Positions 23,063-34,795 of a stretch of DNA of 64,000 nt are shown here, piece after piece. The notes under the pieces were generated by a model. It was not told the origin of the DNA. It searched no databases and saw only the letters and a program-made list of their open reading frames with translations. Made by a program: the position numbers and the translations under genes. Source of the DNA: Coenobita brevimanus (lineage: Eukaryota; Arthropoda; Malacostraca; Decapoda; Coenobitidae). Each line of letters opens with the position of its first letter. Positions within the stretch are counted from its first letter, which is position 1. The stretch is from assembly GCA_032717465.1 (NCBI GenBank), contig CM064670.1, positions 12,704,428-12,768,427 on the forward strand, given 5' to 3'.

Positions 23063-23881
23063 ATGAATGTGCGTGGATGTAGTACAATTGAGGCTAAAAG
23101 GGAGGAGATTGGGAGAATGTTTGTGAGAAGAAAGTTGGATGTGTTAGCTTTGAGTGAAACGATGATGAAAGGGAAGGGGAAATCTATGTTTGGAAGTGTG
23201 AATGGAAGATTGTCAGGTGTTGATAAAGGAAGGGCAAGAGAAGGTGTGGCCTTGTTAGTGAGTCCGGAAGTACAGCAGTGTGTGATTGAATGGAAGGAGG
23301 TGTCGTCGAGACTGATGTGGGTGAAAGCGAAATTTCAACGTGAGTTGTGGGTGTTTGTGAGTGCATATGGGCCTGGTAGTGAAAGGGATGAACAAGAGAG
23401 GGAGTCTTTCTGGAATGATGTTGATGAGTGTCTGCGGAGTTTTGGAGCGAATGTGAATGTGGTAATGATGGGAGATCTGAATGCTAGAGTGGGAAATGTA
23501 GCAGTTGAAGGCGTAGTTGGTATGCATGGTGTGCCTGGAAGAAATGAAAATCGGGAACGAATGATAGCGATGTGTGTTGAGCGAGAGATGGTGATTGGGA
23601 ATACGCTGTTTGAGAAGAAAGATATTTATAAGTATACATGGGTGAGACAGGAGGGTGGAAGGGTTGTTGATAGAGCCTTGATGGACTATGTGGTTGTGTC
23701 TAGGAATGTAATAGGAAGATTGTTGGATGTGAGAGTTCTGAGAGGGGAGGGTGGAGGTATGACTGACCACTACCTGGTGGAGGGAAAGTTAAGAGTAGGT
23801 AAGAGATGGGTGAGAGCTAGGAGGGTTAGGTGTGGCAGGGAGGTTTTGAAAGTGAGTTGGATAAAAGAGAGAAAAAGATAG
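23063..23881 (+). pseudogene. RTE-like LINE endonuclease (APE type)
   Basis: 272 codons. The motifs are 'MNVRGCSTIEAKREEI', 'LALSETMMKG', 'MMGDLNARVG' and 'DYVVVSRNV' followed by 'TDHYLVEGKL', the N-x-R-G, E-T, GDxNA and DH signatures of AP-endonuclease-like LINE domains. It ends early because a GTGA unit present in copy 2 is missing here (about 23857), shifting the frame before the RT. Confidence 0.85.
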
Positions 23882-25986
23882 AGTATCAGGAGAAATTGAA
23901 AGATGAGTGGAACGCAGTGAAAGATCGGGAAAATGGCAGCGTGGAAGAGGAATGGCAGTTGTTTAAGAGTGCTGTGGTGGGGCATGCAGAAGAGGTGTGT
24001 GGTGTGAGATGTGTGGGTGGTGGTGTAAGAAGAGGAAGTGAATGGTGGTGCGAGGAAGTAAGTATGGCTGTGGCTGAGAAGAGACGTGCATATGAAGTGT
24101 GGCTGCAGAGGAAGGATGAGATGTCATATGAAAGGTATAAGTAAAAGAGGAATAGAGCGAGAAGGGCTGTGCGTGATGCTAAAATGGCAGCAGATGAGAG
24201 GTGGGGTAGGCGGCTGACAGAGAATTTTCAACAGAATAAGAAAATGTTTTGGAAGGAGGTGAAAAGGGTGCGAAAGGGAGAGTCTGGGAAGGAAGAACGA
24301 GTAAAAGCAGAGGATGGAAGGATGTTAATTGAGATGGATGCAGTAAGGAAGAGATGGGCAGAGTATTTTGAAAGATTGTTAAATGTAGAGGAGGAAAGGG
24401 TGGCTGAGATTGTGGCAGATAGAAGGGAGCAAGGAATAAATGTGTTGGGAGAGTTGAATGATTCTTTGATCACGAAGGAGGAAGTGGAGAAGGCAGTAAA
24501 GGAGATGAAAACAGGGAAAGCTGCAGGTATGGATGGGTGTGCTGTGGAATGCCTGAAGGGTGGTGGAGTGACTATTGTTGACTGGTTAGTAAGATTATTG
24601 AATGTGTGCTTTGAGAAAGGTATGGTGCCAATTGACTGGGCAAGTGCTTGTGTGGTCCCGTTGTATAAAGGCAAGGGTGATAAGTATGAATGTACTAGCT
24701 TTAGGGGTATAAGTCTGTTGAGTGTTGTAGGTAAAGTGTATGGTTGAGTGTTAATTATGAGAGTTAGAGAGGGTACAGAGGGAGTGATTGGTGATGAGCA
24801 GTGTGGCTTTAGGAGAGGGAGGGGATGAGTTGATCAGGTGTTTGCTATGAGACAAGTGTGTGAAAAGTATTTAGCGAAAGGCAAGGATGTGTTTTGGGCA
24901 TTTATGGATTTAGAGAAAGCGTATGATAGAATTGATAGGGAGGCTTTGTGGACTGTTTTAAGATTGTATGGACTTGATGGCAGGTTACTAAAAGGGGTGA
25001 AAAGTTTTTATGTAAATAGTAGAGCGTGTGTAAGAGTTGGAAATGCTGTGAGTGATTGGTTTCCAGTGAGAGTGGGGCTGCGACAGGGATGTGTGATGTC
25101 GCCTTGGTTGTTTAATATTTACATGGATGGTGTTGTAAGGGAGGTGAATGCAAGAGTTTTAGGTGGTCTGAGTCTGGTAAATGTTGATGGAGGAGAGTGG
25201 AATCTGAAGCAGCTGCTGTTTGCAGATGATACTGCACTGGTGACTGATTCAGAGGAGAGATTGAGACAGTTGGTAAAGGAGTTTGGAAGGGTGTGTGAAA
25301 GGAGGAAATTGAAAGTAAATGAGAATAAGAGTAAAGTGATGAAGTGTACGAGGTTGATAGATGGTAGGGGGATGAATATAGTTTTGAATGGTGAGTTGCT
25401 TGAGGAGGTAGATTGTTTTAAATATCTAGGGTCACATGTTTCTGTGGATGGAAGAATAGATGCAGAAGTGAAGTTTAGAATAAATGAAGTAGGAAAGGTG
25501 CTGGGAGGAATGAAAAAAGTGTTTAAATGTCGTTCGCTTAGAATGGATGTAAAGAGAAGGCTGTATGAGGGTGTTGTGGTACCGACTGCATTATATGGGG
25601 CTGAAACATGGAATATGGGTGTAACAGAGAGGAAAAGTTTGAATGTAATGGAGATGAGATGTCTGAGGAGTATGTGTGGAGTGACGCGTATGGATCGAGT
25701 GCGAAATGACGAAGTGCGAAATAGAACTGGAGTTGTTCGGGAGATGGCTGGTAGAGTTGAGCAGAGGGTGTTGCAATGGTTTGGGCATATGGAGAGAATG
25801 GATAATGAGCAATTGGTGAAAAAGATAACTAGATCTGATGTGAGAGGTGTAAGACTGAGAGGAAGACCACGAATCGGATGGATGGACAGTGTGAAGAGAG
25901 CGCTGGATGCGAGAGGGATGTCTGTTGAGCAAGGAAGAGTGGCTGTGCGTGACAGAAATAAATGGAGAGAAATTGTGAATGAATAA
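23882..25986 (+). pseudogene. RTE-like LINE reverse transcriptase, copy 1
   Basis: Contains 'GKAAGMDGCAVECLKGG', 'DLEKAYDRIDREALW', 'GLRQGCVMSPWLFN' and the active site 'LLFADDTALV', and a C-terminal 'GRPRIGWMDSVKRAL' region. Compared with copy 2 it has stops at about 24142 (TAA), about 24745 (TGA) and about 24826 (TGA), so it is inactive although the catalytic motifs are kept. Confidence 0.9.
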
Positions 25987-26324
25987 GTGATGACGCAGCC
26001 CTGAGGGGATATTCTCCCGCATTTGGTCTGATCAGCTAGTCAGGTCAGGTGCGGGTAAGGGGATGGGTCTGTTATGATGTGGCAGGGGTAAATCAGTTCT
26101 GCTGTCGGGCCCTGCTGTGGATGTCACTGATTGCATTGCGCAGTTGACCCTTGTGCGGTGTGATGCGGTGAGGATCTGTCCGTTCTCCCCTTTGGGGCTA
26201 AGATGCGAATGAATGTGTTTGAATGGATGAGTAAATGAAGAGTGAGTCGTCCTGTCTCGGCTACCTCCCTTTCCTTGGGGGAAGCAGCCTAGGTATATAG
26301 ATATAGATAGATAGACTTGTTTGC

Positions 26325-27417
26325 AAGTGTACGTTGTGATTGTGGGACTCTATAGGCTGGTACAAAAACAGGTTGTGTGTCTGGGTGCACGTTAATATTG
26401 TGATTGATCAGGTTAGTACTCCCTAATTGTTCTCCAAGTAATGCTACCGTTTGCCTATGTTTTTGTAACAGGTTTAACAAATCAGTTTCTTCATCAAATT
26501 CACCTGATTGAATTAAATTATCTTTTATGTCTTCTCTATCCATAGATTTTATCGTACTTGTCACTCCAGCTAAATTTATTTCCATCATTGGGGTGGGACA
26601 TTTTTCAATATTAACTATACAAGTCCCCTTTTTCAACTGTAATTCCTCATGCATGTGATTAATTAGGAGGATCTGAGTTTGCCCATCGCTATTCATCTGA
26701 CATAATGCGTTTTCTACTGACAATCCTTTCACTTTACATAATTCTTCCAAGACAAGAACAGTGCCATCCTTCAATTTACTCTTTGTGGTAACTTCTATGT
26801 ATGAGTTAGGAGGAATAACTAAATCACTGGTGAGATGGGCGGGAAAAACTGATGAGTCAGTAGTGTTACCTTGGTCTCTAGTGCGGGAGGCTGGGGGAGG
26901 TGGTGTGAGTGGATCTATACACTCATCTGTTGGTGTATGTTTGTTTAGGCTTTTAATATTTAGGCTTTTAATATTTCCAGTTCTTGTTCGTTCTGTTTTA
27001 CTAATAGGTAAGAAATCTGATGGAACCGGTAATTCTTCTATGAATTCATTATTAAAGTCTATTCCATTCATTTGTGGGAGTAAAGTTGTTTTCTCTGCTC
27101 TCATGGATCTCAAGCCCAGTAACATATCAGCTTTTATTGCTAAGTTTTCAACAGTATAAAAAAAATACAAAAATTGATCTTGTAGTCTCTGTGAAACTGA
27201 TGTTTAACCGTATCATGCCTTTTACTGTAATTTGTTTGCCATCTACTGTATACAAGTCTAAATCAGATTCTTCAAGAAAAGTTACCTTCTTATTTCTAAA
27301 AATTCTATTCAGTTCTTCTTGTGTTATTAAATTCACTGGAGAGCCTATGTCTAAGAACAATGATATGGTTTGACCTTCACATACAGCTGGTATCAAGATA
27401 CACTCACTTCCCAACAT
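26325..27417 (-). pseudogene. pol: Gypsy pol, 5' part: protease and start of RT
   Basis: The frame 27417-27148 has an aspartic protease core 'LFLDIGSPVNLI' (D-x-G-S). It shifts frame at an A-run near 27165, and the frame from 27170 continues with 'MLLGLRSM' and an inter-domain region. It ends with the RT start ('VPAYRVPQSQRTL') where the nested LINE begins. It rejoins the RT at 22858 on the other side of the LINE. Confidence 0.8.
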
Positions 27418-27449
27418 GCCTACTATGTGAACTTTATACTTGCTTTTGT

Positions 27450-28903
27450 TTACGATTGATCGTTTTTTGTCGTGACTTGGCCTTCCCCCGATTTGAATAT
27501 AGAAACTATTGTCTCTACTGTCTTACAATAGTTGGTCCAGTGACCTTGGGACCTGATGTCCACAGTATGGATCACATCCTTGTGTCTTTGGATTATCTTC
27601 TTTTGCTTTAATAAAGCAGTCATTCTTTGTGTGTCCTGGGTTAGCACAGTAATAACATAGAATGGACCTGTCTCCTGAATGTGATCTTCGAGATGACTTC
27701 CCATATTTAGTGGTATATGTGGCTCAGTTTCTGCTCGGACTGCATGCAAACTTGTGTGACTGCCTGTAACCTATTTTGAGAATGCTGCCTCGAAGCATGT
27801 AGGCGTTTATTTTGTCTGTTTTCAGGTTGTGAGCGATTTTGTTCTTTGTTTTGGGTAGTTGTAGCTGTTTTCACACCTGATACTGAGTCTGACACTCTCA
27901 TTCTAGTAGACTGTGATTGTGTTTCGGTCAACCCTGCTTTGCTACAATTCATCTCTACCTCGTTCATAAAGTCTAGCAAGCACATTCCTGGGGTGTAAGG
28001 AATCGTCTTAGCGATTTTGAGGATCCTATCAGGTAATTTACACAAGGCAGCTGCATAACCAATGATGTCTACGGCAAGGTCTGGTGACGTCTTTCCATCT
28101 CCTGTTATCCAGTTTGAGTTTTCTAAAGTAGCTAATAATATTCTTTTAATGGTAGAGACGCCTGCTGTTATTTCACTGAGCACATGATTTATAATGTGCT
28201 CCCTTGCAAGATCCACATTCTTATGTAATTCGGGGATTATGCCTGGCAGAAAGTTTATGCCTCCAGAAAATTTTTTCGGGAATTCTATTTTAAACTCATC
28301 ATATGTCATAGCCTTAAGAAGCTTATATGACCTAAGCAAATCACCTGCCGGGCAGCTCTCCTGATTAATCCAGGAGGAAAATATTGCTATTTTCTCCTGT
28401 TCATCCGTTACGTGCCCTCTTTACGAAGAGTTGTTCACACTGGTTGATCAAAGACATTACATCAGTGCGATCTTTTTCTGTGCCTGAGAGTTTTAGGATG
28501 TTCTTATCCTCATGATAAACATTAACAGGAGGTGGGGATGTTTGATCTGTGGTATTGCTTGCATTATTCATTTTGACTGGTTGCTTTGCTAATTTAACTG
28601 GGAGTTGTTTATCGTTGTGTGAGGGAATAGTGGAATAGGTTTTACCTAGCGATGAACTCTGTTATGTAAATTTTCATAGACATGCAAGTCAGAGACAAAG
28701 TCCTCACTTGCTGCATCAGAGAGAGTTTCCCAAGAATCATCATCATCTAGAAATGATGTATTTGTGTCTTTGTCTTTAGTTTGTGTTGAATTTTGTGGGG
28801 TGGGTGTGTTGTCCTGTTGTTCTCCTAATTGTGGATCTGCAGTGGCCGCTAACTGTGTATCATCTGTTACTAACACGGGTGGAGGCGAAAATATCCCGGT
28901 CAT
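27450..28903 (-). pseudogene. gag: Gypsy gag, frameshifted
   Basis: Three open pieces: 28903-28646 (acidic N-terminus), about 28640-28405 ('LSGTEKDRTDVMSLINQCEQ') and 28400-27707 (capsid-like, 'YDEFKIEFPKKFSG'). A CCHC zinc knuckle follows at about 27656-27613 (C-YY-C-ANPG-H-TKND-C) in yet another frame. Frameshifts lie near 28405 and near 27700. The knuckle binds nucleic acid in packaging in this family. Confidence 0.75.
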
Positions 28904-28969
28904 ATCATTCAGCTAAAATGAACTCATGTTGCTAGGGTATGGTGTTATGGTGTGCCACCAACTATGATA

Positions 28970-29518
28970 TGTGGTATCGTGACCATATAATATGTAAATC
29001 TAGTTATCGTGTAGTCGAAGGCAGGATAAGTTAAGAATGGATACGGGGAGTTGATCGTAGTTTATTATCTTCAAGGAAAAGTTTAAGTTGAGCAGTGTAT
29101 GTATTACACAGGAACGTAATTTACTAGCTAAGTCTCGTCGGACTCCCTCTTCTCTCTTCCTCTTTCCACAACCTTTCGATTCTATGACTAGCCCCTTTCT
29201 GGCTCTCTAACTCTTCCATCCTTTCCTAGGAGGGCTAGTGTCACGTGTGCAAGACACATGTGAATGTTCGAGAAATCCGTGTGTCTGTGTGTATGTAGCG
29301 TTTCCGGTGACATAGTGTACATCTGGCATTGCTTACAGAAATGCAGACACATTTCCTTTCCCACTGAAATCGCAAACACATTTCCTTTGGTCGACTCTCG
29401 CTAACACATTTCCTATTCCCACACCTTGGCTGATGTTCCTATGTATTACACTGTCTATCTATCTATCTATTTATCTATCATGCTATGAGTTGTATTATTA
29501 TAATATGGAGTCCTGACA
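28970..29518 (-). mobile_element. 5' LTR of gypsy element
   Basis: 549 bp, matching the left LTR over its length. In element orientation it ends ACCACA. A TGGTGGCAC sequence a few bases inside (about 28950) may be the primer binding site; the tRNA is not identified. Confidence 0.9.
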
Positions 29519-29904
29519 CCAGTTAATGATGAAATATAATATAGATATGTACACATGATAAAAAAAAAATTATGGGTGCACATTTGGTTCGAAACAATCT
29601 GACGCCACGGACGATGGACTCTAGAAATGTTTTATGATTTTTTCCCCTTGTTGTCAAACCTGCTCACATAAGTATGTTATAGATAGGTTTCATATGACAC
29701 CTTATGGTCGATATTGTCACTGGATGCATATTCAGGTGATAATTACTTTTCCAAGTACTACACAAGCTATATTGATCATTTCAGATATTGTCGTACCTCT
29801 CCTGCGCGATACTTTTTTACCATGTGTACAGTACGTCATACGGCTGAAATAATAATAATGTGTACACGATGATGACCACGACGACGCTGATGATGATGAT
29901 GATG

Positions 29905-30255
29905 ATCTATCTCTCAATCTATCTCCCTATTGCCAGACGTCTTAATCCCGTAAGGGGTGGCCACAAACAAATCACCTTCATGTCGCTCTGTCCCCTGCCA
30001 ATTCGCTGCCCTCCTCTCAACTTACAGCCCTCTCTCTCAAATAGCCTACCTCTCTACTCCATTTCTCCATCTCATCCTCGGTCTGCTCCTCCCTCTCCCC
30101 TGCTCCACCTCACTCACAGACACTCTCCAAGATAGTCTCTCACTTTCTGTCCTCTCCAAATGGCCAAACCGCCGCAGTGTATTTATCCTAATGCTTTCTA
30201 TCACATCCACATCCACACCACAACACTCCACGATTATAACGAAAACGATGTGATG
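29905..30255 (-). mobile_element. RTE-like LINE 3' fragment
   Basis: The minus strand (30231-30046) encodes 'LRRFGHLERTESERLSW' and 'GRSRPRMRWRNGVER', the C-terminal end of an RTE-type ORF2 (compare 'LQWFGHMERMDNEQLV' and 'GRPRIGWMDSVKR' in copy 1). A TATC tail at 29907-29930 marks the 3' end. It is a different, diverged subfamily, matching 15595-15870. Confidence 0.65.
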
Positions 30256-30277
30256 ACTAATGCAATTAAGGACGACA

Positions 30278-30302
30278 ATGATGATGATGATGATGATGAT
30301 AG

Positions 30303-30336
<34 letters not shown>

Positions 30337-30364
30337 AGTGATGATGATGATGATGATGATAGTG

Positions 30365-30396
<32 letters not shown>

Positions 30397-30436
30397 GATG
30401 ATAGTGATGATGATGATGATGATGATGATGATAGTG

Positions 30437-30468
<32 letters not shown>

Positions 30469-30476
30469 GATGATAG

Positions 30477-30511
<35 letters not shown>

Positions 30512-30520
30512 GTAGTGAGT
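30278..30520. repeat. (GAT)n microsatellite with AGT/GGT interruptions
   Basis: Gives poly-Asp, poly-Met or poly-His frames; not coding. A second degenerate block follows at 30590-30780, just before the exon 7 acceptor. Confidence 0.95.
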
Positions 30521-30796
30521 TAATTGAATATAATTAAAATCTGGCGGCGCAGCTGCCAGGGTCACATGCCGCCGGCGGTGGTAATAATAGTGATGATGAT
30601 GATGATGATGATGATGATGACAGTGATGATGGTGATGAGGATGGTGATGATGATGGTAGTGATAGGGATAATAGTAATGGTGATAGTGATGACGATGATG
30701 GTGATGATAATGATGATGGTGATGATGACAGTGATGATGATGGTGATGAGGACAGTGGTAATGATGATAATGATGCCTGTCTCTTCTCTTGCCCAG

Positions 30797-30919
30797 CTGA
30801 ACGGCCAGATCTTGGATGAGGCCACTAACGCCATTGAGTTCCAGCGCCTCGAGGACGGCATCACTTTGGAAATTCCCCGTATAGTCATTGTCACCATCTC
30901 AGACAGCGTTAGCATAAGG
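30797..30919 (+). CDS. Exon 7: middle of VWD domain
   Basis: 123 nt (41 codons), phase 0 to 0; acceptor TCTTGCCCAG, donor AGG|GTGAGT. It encodes 'LNGQILDEATNAIEFQRL' through 'DSVSIR'. 'LNGQ' and the following I/V-rich strands match the central strand pattern of VWD modules, where the V-x-L-N-G-Q element precedes the GLCG segment. The exon lies directly after a degenerate GAT repeat (30590-30780), which reads as the tail end of the intron. Confidence 0.85.
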
Positions 30920-30939
30920 GTGAGTTCAGCCATTGGGAA

Positions 30940-30970
<31 letters not shown>

Positions 30971-30985
30971 AATAATTTAAAATAG

Positions 30986-32061
30986 TAATTAGAGCACCGA
31001 AAAGATGTCCAAGGACAATTTTGATAAAGCAAAACTTCCCACAGTCATTGCCTACTGGAAGGCGATCTATAAAGGGACCTTGAGGTCAAGGTCACTGATC
31101 GTGTGCATGTCACCTTAGGTCATCACAATCTATTCACTAAGTTTGGTGACTCTGGCTTTAATCTTTCATGGAAAATTAGGTGACATCCAGAACATTTGGA
31201 AAAGTCCCAATTTTTGACTCCAGGCGATCCCAGAGAATATTCAACCTGTTGGAACCATACTCCTTTCCGCAATGCGTTCCAGCTTCCTAGCTTAAGCGAT
31301 TCTTGAGACAGCGTGTCTGACTCAATTTTCTGTTCTGGATAATATCCGGAGATCCGGTCCATGAACTGCCACCATATTTGTCTATAAGAATCGACTAAGA
31401 AGTCCGACTAAGTTGACCACGTTTGAAGGCTCTAGGCCAAATAGCCTTTGAAGTATCGCAATTTTAAGTAATTGAAATAATAATATTGAGAAAAACATGA
31501 AAACTTCCCACAGGGATGTGGGAAGTTAAAATAACAACAACAACAATAATAATAATAATAATAATAATGTGCAGACCTTCATACTCCAGTGCAGGATTGG
31601 ACCTTTCCTTTTTAGGAGAGTTACATCCATAATACCTTCCCACGCTGGCTTGGGGATGGGGTGTGCAGGTGGGCTGCATGGGCGGTATTCTGGTATGGTT
31701 AGGAAACTTACTAGCACCTTTTCCTTACCGATTTATTTCTGATTCTGTTTCGTTATTATATTCTTGTATGTTATTCATGCAGTCTCTGTCGATACCGAAA
31801 TGACAGAAGAAGCAAACAGGTGATATTAATAAGTAGTCTGGAAAATAAATCGTTAAGGAAGAGGTGCTCAGGAGACTCCTCACCCGACGAGAATACGGGC
31901 CATGTGACATGGTGCTGTAGGTGTGTTTGTAGGTGGCAGGAGTGTGCAGTGCAACCACCAAGAATATGACCCACCTAGTCGAATTGCATCCAGGTCCTTA
32001 TTTCAGTTCTTGGTAAGAACAGTCTTCGGACACAAAAAACCGAGTGTGAAGATTCTAGGTG

Positions 32062-32101
<40 letters not shown>

Positions 32102-33890
32102 GTGGTGGTGGTGGTGGTGGTGGCGCTAGTACCTGGTGTGTGTGGCCGAGCAGATCAATCAACTACAAGTAAGCAATCGCCCCTGCAGGGCCATCCCGTG
32201 CACTGAACCGATGTTTACTTGCGGTAGGCAGCGCTTCGCCACAGTGAGGTTTGGTTCCTGGAAGGAACCACATCACTCCTTCATTTGTTGATATAATTAC
32301 CACCCAGCACTGTAAATGGCTTCCTGGGTTACAGGAGATCATCAAATATGTCACTCAGTGTAGAGGCACCTAAGGATGAAGTAGGCCTCACTACATCAAG
32401 TGAGTGGATGATGGCTGACATACCTCCCAATACTTCAAATAGAGTAATATATGAAAAGATCTCCTCGGGCTGAAGGGGTTGTAAATAACGATAAGGGAAT
32501 GAGGTAGTGACTGGAGAACACTCAGCAAAGGATTATGAGTTGACTGGAGGTGTGTACATTCAACCTGATAACACCATTCAGTCACTACCACACTCCAGAC
32601 GACATAATGGCGTTGATGTCATACTTGCAAAGGTAATCGAACGACCAGATTGGGTACTGATAACCACCGGAAGTATGGATTAGCCTAACTGCCTGAAGTT
32701 TGCCACTGAATTTCCACACTTTATCGTTGCCTGGCTTCAAGTTTTTCAACCTAATGAGTGTAGGTTTGGCTTGGAGACAGTCACGTATGTCTGGGATCCC
32801 ACATGACTCTCAAAGATATCATCCCAGCAAACTGTTATTGGGCAGACAGAGTTGAGGGTTTCCATGATGGTCGCTGTTTGTTATGTATGATCACTATACC
32901 ACAGTTACTTTAATCTGACACAGATCCCTAACCCCTCTGAGCTCGGTTGATGGCCGGATGTAGTTAAAGTGGGTGATTGATTTAACCACTAACCAAGAAG
33001 ACCTATTACTACTTCATAACTAACGCTCATGGAGTGTCATCTAATCACGACATAGTTTTTAAGTCGTGGTAGTGGCCTTGTTCCCTCAATTGAAAACGAA
33101 CCAAATTTAGTGTTTCAGTGATAAATATTCTATTAAAACACTGTTTTCAATTTATTTTTTTAAATTAATAGCCTAGCACAATGACGAGACTTGCACATTA
33201 CACAAACATTATAACTCAATTTTTATGTCAAGCTAACGAGTCAGAATTGTCAGTTTAGCGTTTTTTGCTAGATCGTTTTCTATTCACCTCTATTTAGCAG
33301 GAACTTTAAATGTCAAGGAGCAAGAAACATAGCAGTATTATGGAAACTTCCTCAACAGTTTTAATGTGTTGTAGAGATTTTGTACTTTTTCAGCGACTTT
33401 TCCTTCGACTTTGGTATTTAGCGATTCTAGCAGTTTTCAGCAAAATTTAGCGATATTTAAGATTCATGATTTGGCAACCCCATTACAATCAGAGTTCAGA
33501 GCTGCGGCTTTGTAGGAGTGATGGCAGGGAGTAATATCAGTGATGCTGCCTCGTTCTGGTATCACAAAAACACTATCGTGAAATGAGTGACCTGTGCGGC
33601 GCCTATGACTGGGACCAAACCAGTGACTTGAGGGGGATGTTGTTGTGTTGGAACTCCAGGTTGTCTGATAGAAGAGACCCATTGATCGCACTCAAGCATC
33701 CGCCTCCGCACGGCCGTCCCATGCAGTGAACTGGTGTTTCCATACGGCTGATTGTGTCTCTCTCAAAGCTCTGGAGAACCCATGTACAGATGCCTTGCAC
33801 GACATCGTTTGCAAAAATATTATAATGATAGAAGAAAGATATTGAAACTGTCATTTTTTTTTTTCTTGGAAGGAAAAATTTTGCAAGCTT
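30986..33890. other. Intron 7, no gene recognised
   Basis: Holds an AAT run (30945-30976), an AAGGTCA-type piece (31080-31130), a hairpin 'aacttcccaca'/'tgtgggaagtt' (31502-31527), an ATA run (31545-31568) and a GTA/GTG repeat (32061-32130). A diverged dispersed motif occurs twice ('gggccatcccgtgcactgaa', 32190; 'ggccgtcccatgcagtgaac', 33712). No exon fits between the phase-0 ends 30919 and 33944. Confidence 0.6.
32061..32130. repeat. (GTA)n(GTG)n microsatellite
   Basis: Trinucleotide repeat changing from GTA to GTG. Confidence 0.95.
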
Positions 33891-33943
33891 CTAGCCTTTG
33901 GTTCCTTCTCCCTTGCATTAAAAAATAATACTGCCCCGTTCAG

Positions 33944-34156
33944 GTAAACCCGCAGTTCTCTGCTAATGTGAGAGGCCTGTGTGGAGCCCCCGACGAGGAG
34001 CAGATCAATGACCTGGTTGGACCGCAGGGCTGCCTCTACTCCGACCCAGAACTGTTTGTGTACTCGTGGAGCACCTCAGGCGAAGGCTGTAACAGGTTCA
34101 CTCTCAGGGCCAATAAAGGCAAGGTTGCAGAGTACCAGGAGGCTTGCCCACACCAG
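33944..34156 (+). CDS. Exon 8: GLCG part of VWD domain
   Basis: 213 nt (71 codons), phase 0 to 0; acceptor GCCCCGTTCAG, donor CAG|GTAAGA. It encodes 'SANVRGLCGAPDEEQINDL' followed by 'VGPQGCLYSDPELFVYSWS', the diagnostic GLCG segment and the Asp/Pro/Cys-rich continuation of vitellogenin-type VWD domains, then 'EGC' and 'EACPHQ'. GLCG rather than GLLGNC-type sequence argues for a vitellogenin/clottable-type protein. The last about 25 nt of this exon plus its donor are reiterated about seven more times in the intron. Confidence 0.9.
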
Positions 34157-34435
34157 GTAAGATCACAGAGTACTAGAAGTCTTGCCCACACCAGGTAAGG
34201 TCACAGAGTACCAGAAGCAGAAGACTTGCCCACACCAGGTAAGGTCACAGAGTACCAGAAGTCTTGCCCACACCCGGTAAGGTCACATCATACTAGAAGA
34301 AGGCTTGCCCTCACCCGGTAAAGTCACAGCATACTAGAAGAAGGCTTGCCCACACCCGGTAAGGTCACACAGTACCGAGAGGCTTTCCCGCACCAGGTAA
34401 GGCCACAGTACCAGAAGGCTAGCCCACACCAGATA
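34130..34435 (+). repeat. Tandem array of the exon 8 end plus its splice donor
   Basis: About eight units of 36-45 bp. The first is the genuine exon end ('ggaggcttgcccacaccag' then GTAAGATCACAGA). Units 2-7 repeat 'gtaccagaag.cttgcccacaccag|gtaaggtcaca' with small changes. The last has GATAAT at the donor. Most copies keep a perfect CAG|GTAAGG or CGG|GTAAGG donor. Confidence 0.95.
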
Positions 34436-34741
34436 ATATATATTTTTTTTAACAGGTTCACTATTTATAACTTTTCCTCAGCACGTACCATATTTCGTAA
34501 TTTTTCTTGAGTTGGTACGTTGCCATATTCACAAAATTTCTTACAGACGTACCAAGCTTCACAGCTTTGATTAGGTACCGTATTATGAGTTTTATTGAGC
34601 TTAAGTTGTGTACCATATAGATCAACTTTTACTGAGGTTGTGTATAAAATATATAAGTCTGCAACCAGAGTGAATATGAAATTGTGCATTAAATTATTAT
34701 AGCCACACGCTGAAAGTGAGGAAGGGTACTGTAATGCTAAA

Positions 34742-34744
34742 GGC

Positions 34745-34794
<50 letters not shown>
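34742..34794. repeat. (GT)n microsatellite
   Basis: Pure GT run directly beside the 3' end of the CR1-like LINE. Confidence 0.95.

Positions 34795-34795
<1 letters not shown>

Larger units (their letters stand above)
22862..26321 (+). mobile_element. RTE-like LINE copy 1, nested in gypsy RT
   Basis: About 3.46 kb on the + strand. It starts with a 5' leader ('cgtgtcgtaaaaggcgacta'), then an endonuclease and a reverse transcriptase, and a 3' end 'gcctaggtatatagatatag' with a GATA-type tail. It splits the gypsy RT between 'QRTLANK' (about 26330) and 'LKIGITEPS' (22858). I see no clean target duplication, so a few target bases may have been lost. It is probably near full length, because its 5' end extends about 0.8 kb beyond the truncated copy 2. 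Confidence 0.85.
17408..29518 (-). mobile_element. Ty3/gypsy element with env (errantivirus-like), complete but decayed
   Basis: Two LTRs (17408-17967 and 28970-29518), both running TGTC...CA in element orientation, are flanked by CCAG on each side (17404-17407 and 29519-29522), a 4-bp target duplication typical of Ty3/gypsy. Reading the minus strand, the order is LTR, gag, protease, reverse transcriptase, RNase H, integrase, env, LTR. The total is 12.1 kb, of which about 3.45 kb is a nested LINE. The LTRs are very similar apart from a short indel, so the insertion is not ancient, yet every gene is broken. It lies antisense inside intron 6 of the host gene. Confidence 0.9.

Noticed and set aside
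23184..24674. Minus-strand Ser/Thr/His/Pro-rich frames opposite the LINE
   Set aside because: Shadows of the purine-rich LINE coding strand; the same shadows occur opposite copy 2 (47378-49614).
30046..30231. Host gene fragment ending GRSRPRMRWRNGVER
   Set aside because: It matches the C-terminal pattern of RTE-type LINE ORF2 and recurs in 15595-15870, so it is a transposon remnant.
30160..30565. Poly-Asp, poly-Met and poly-His frames
   Set aside because: (GAT)n microsatellite read in different frames.
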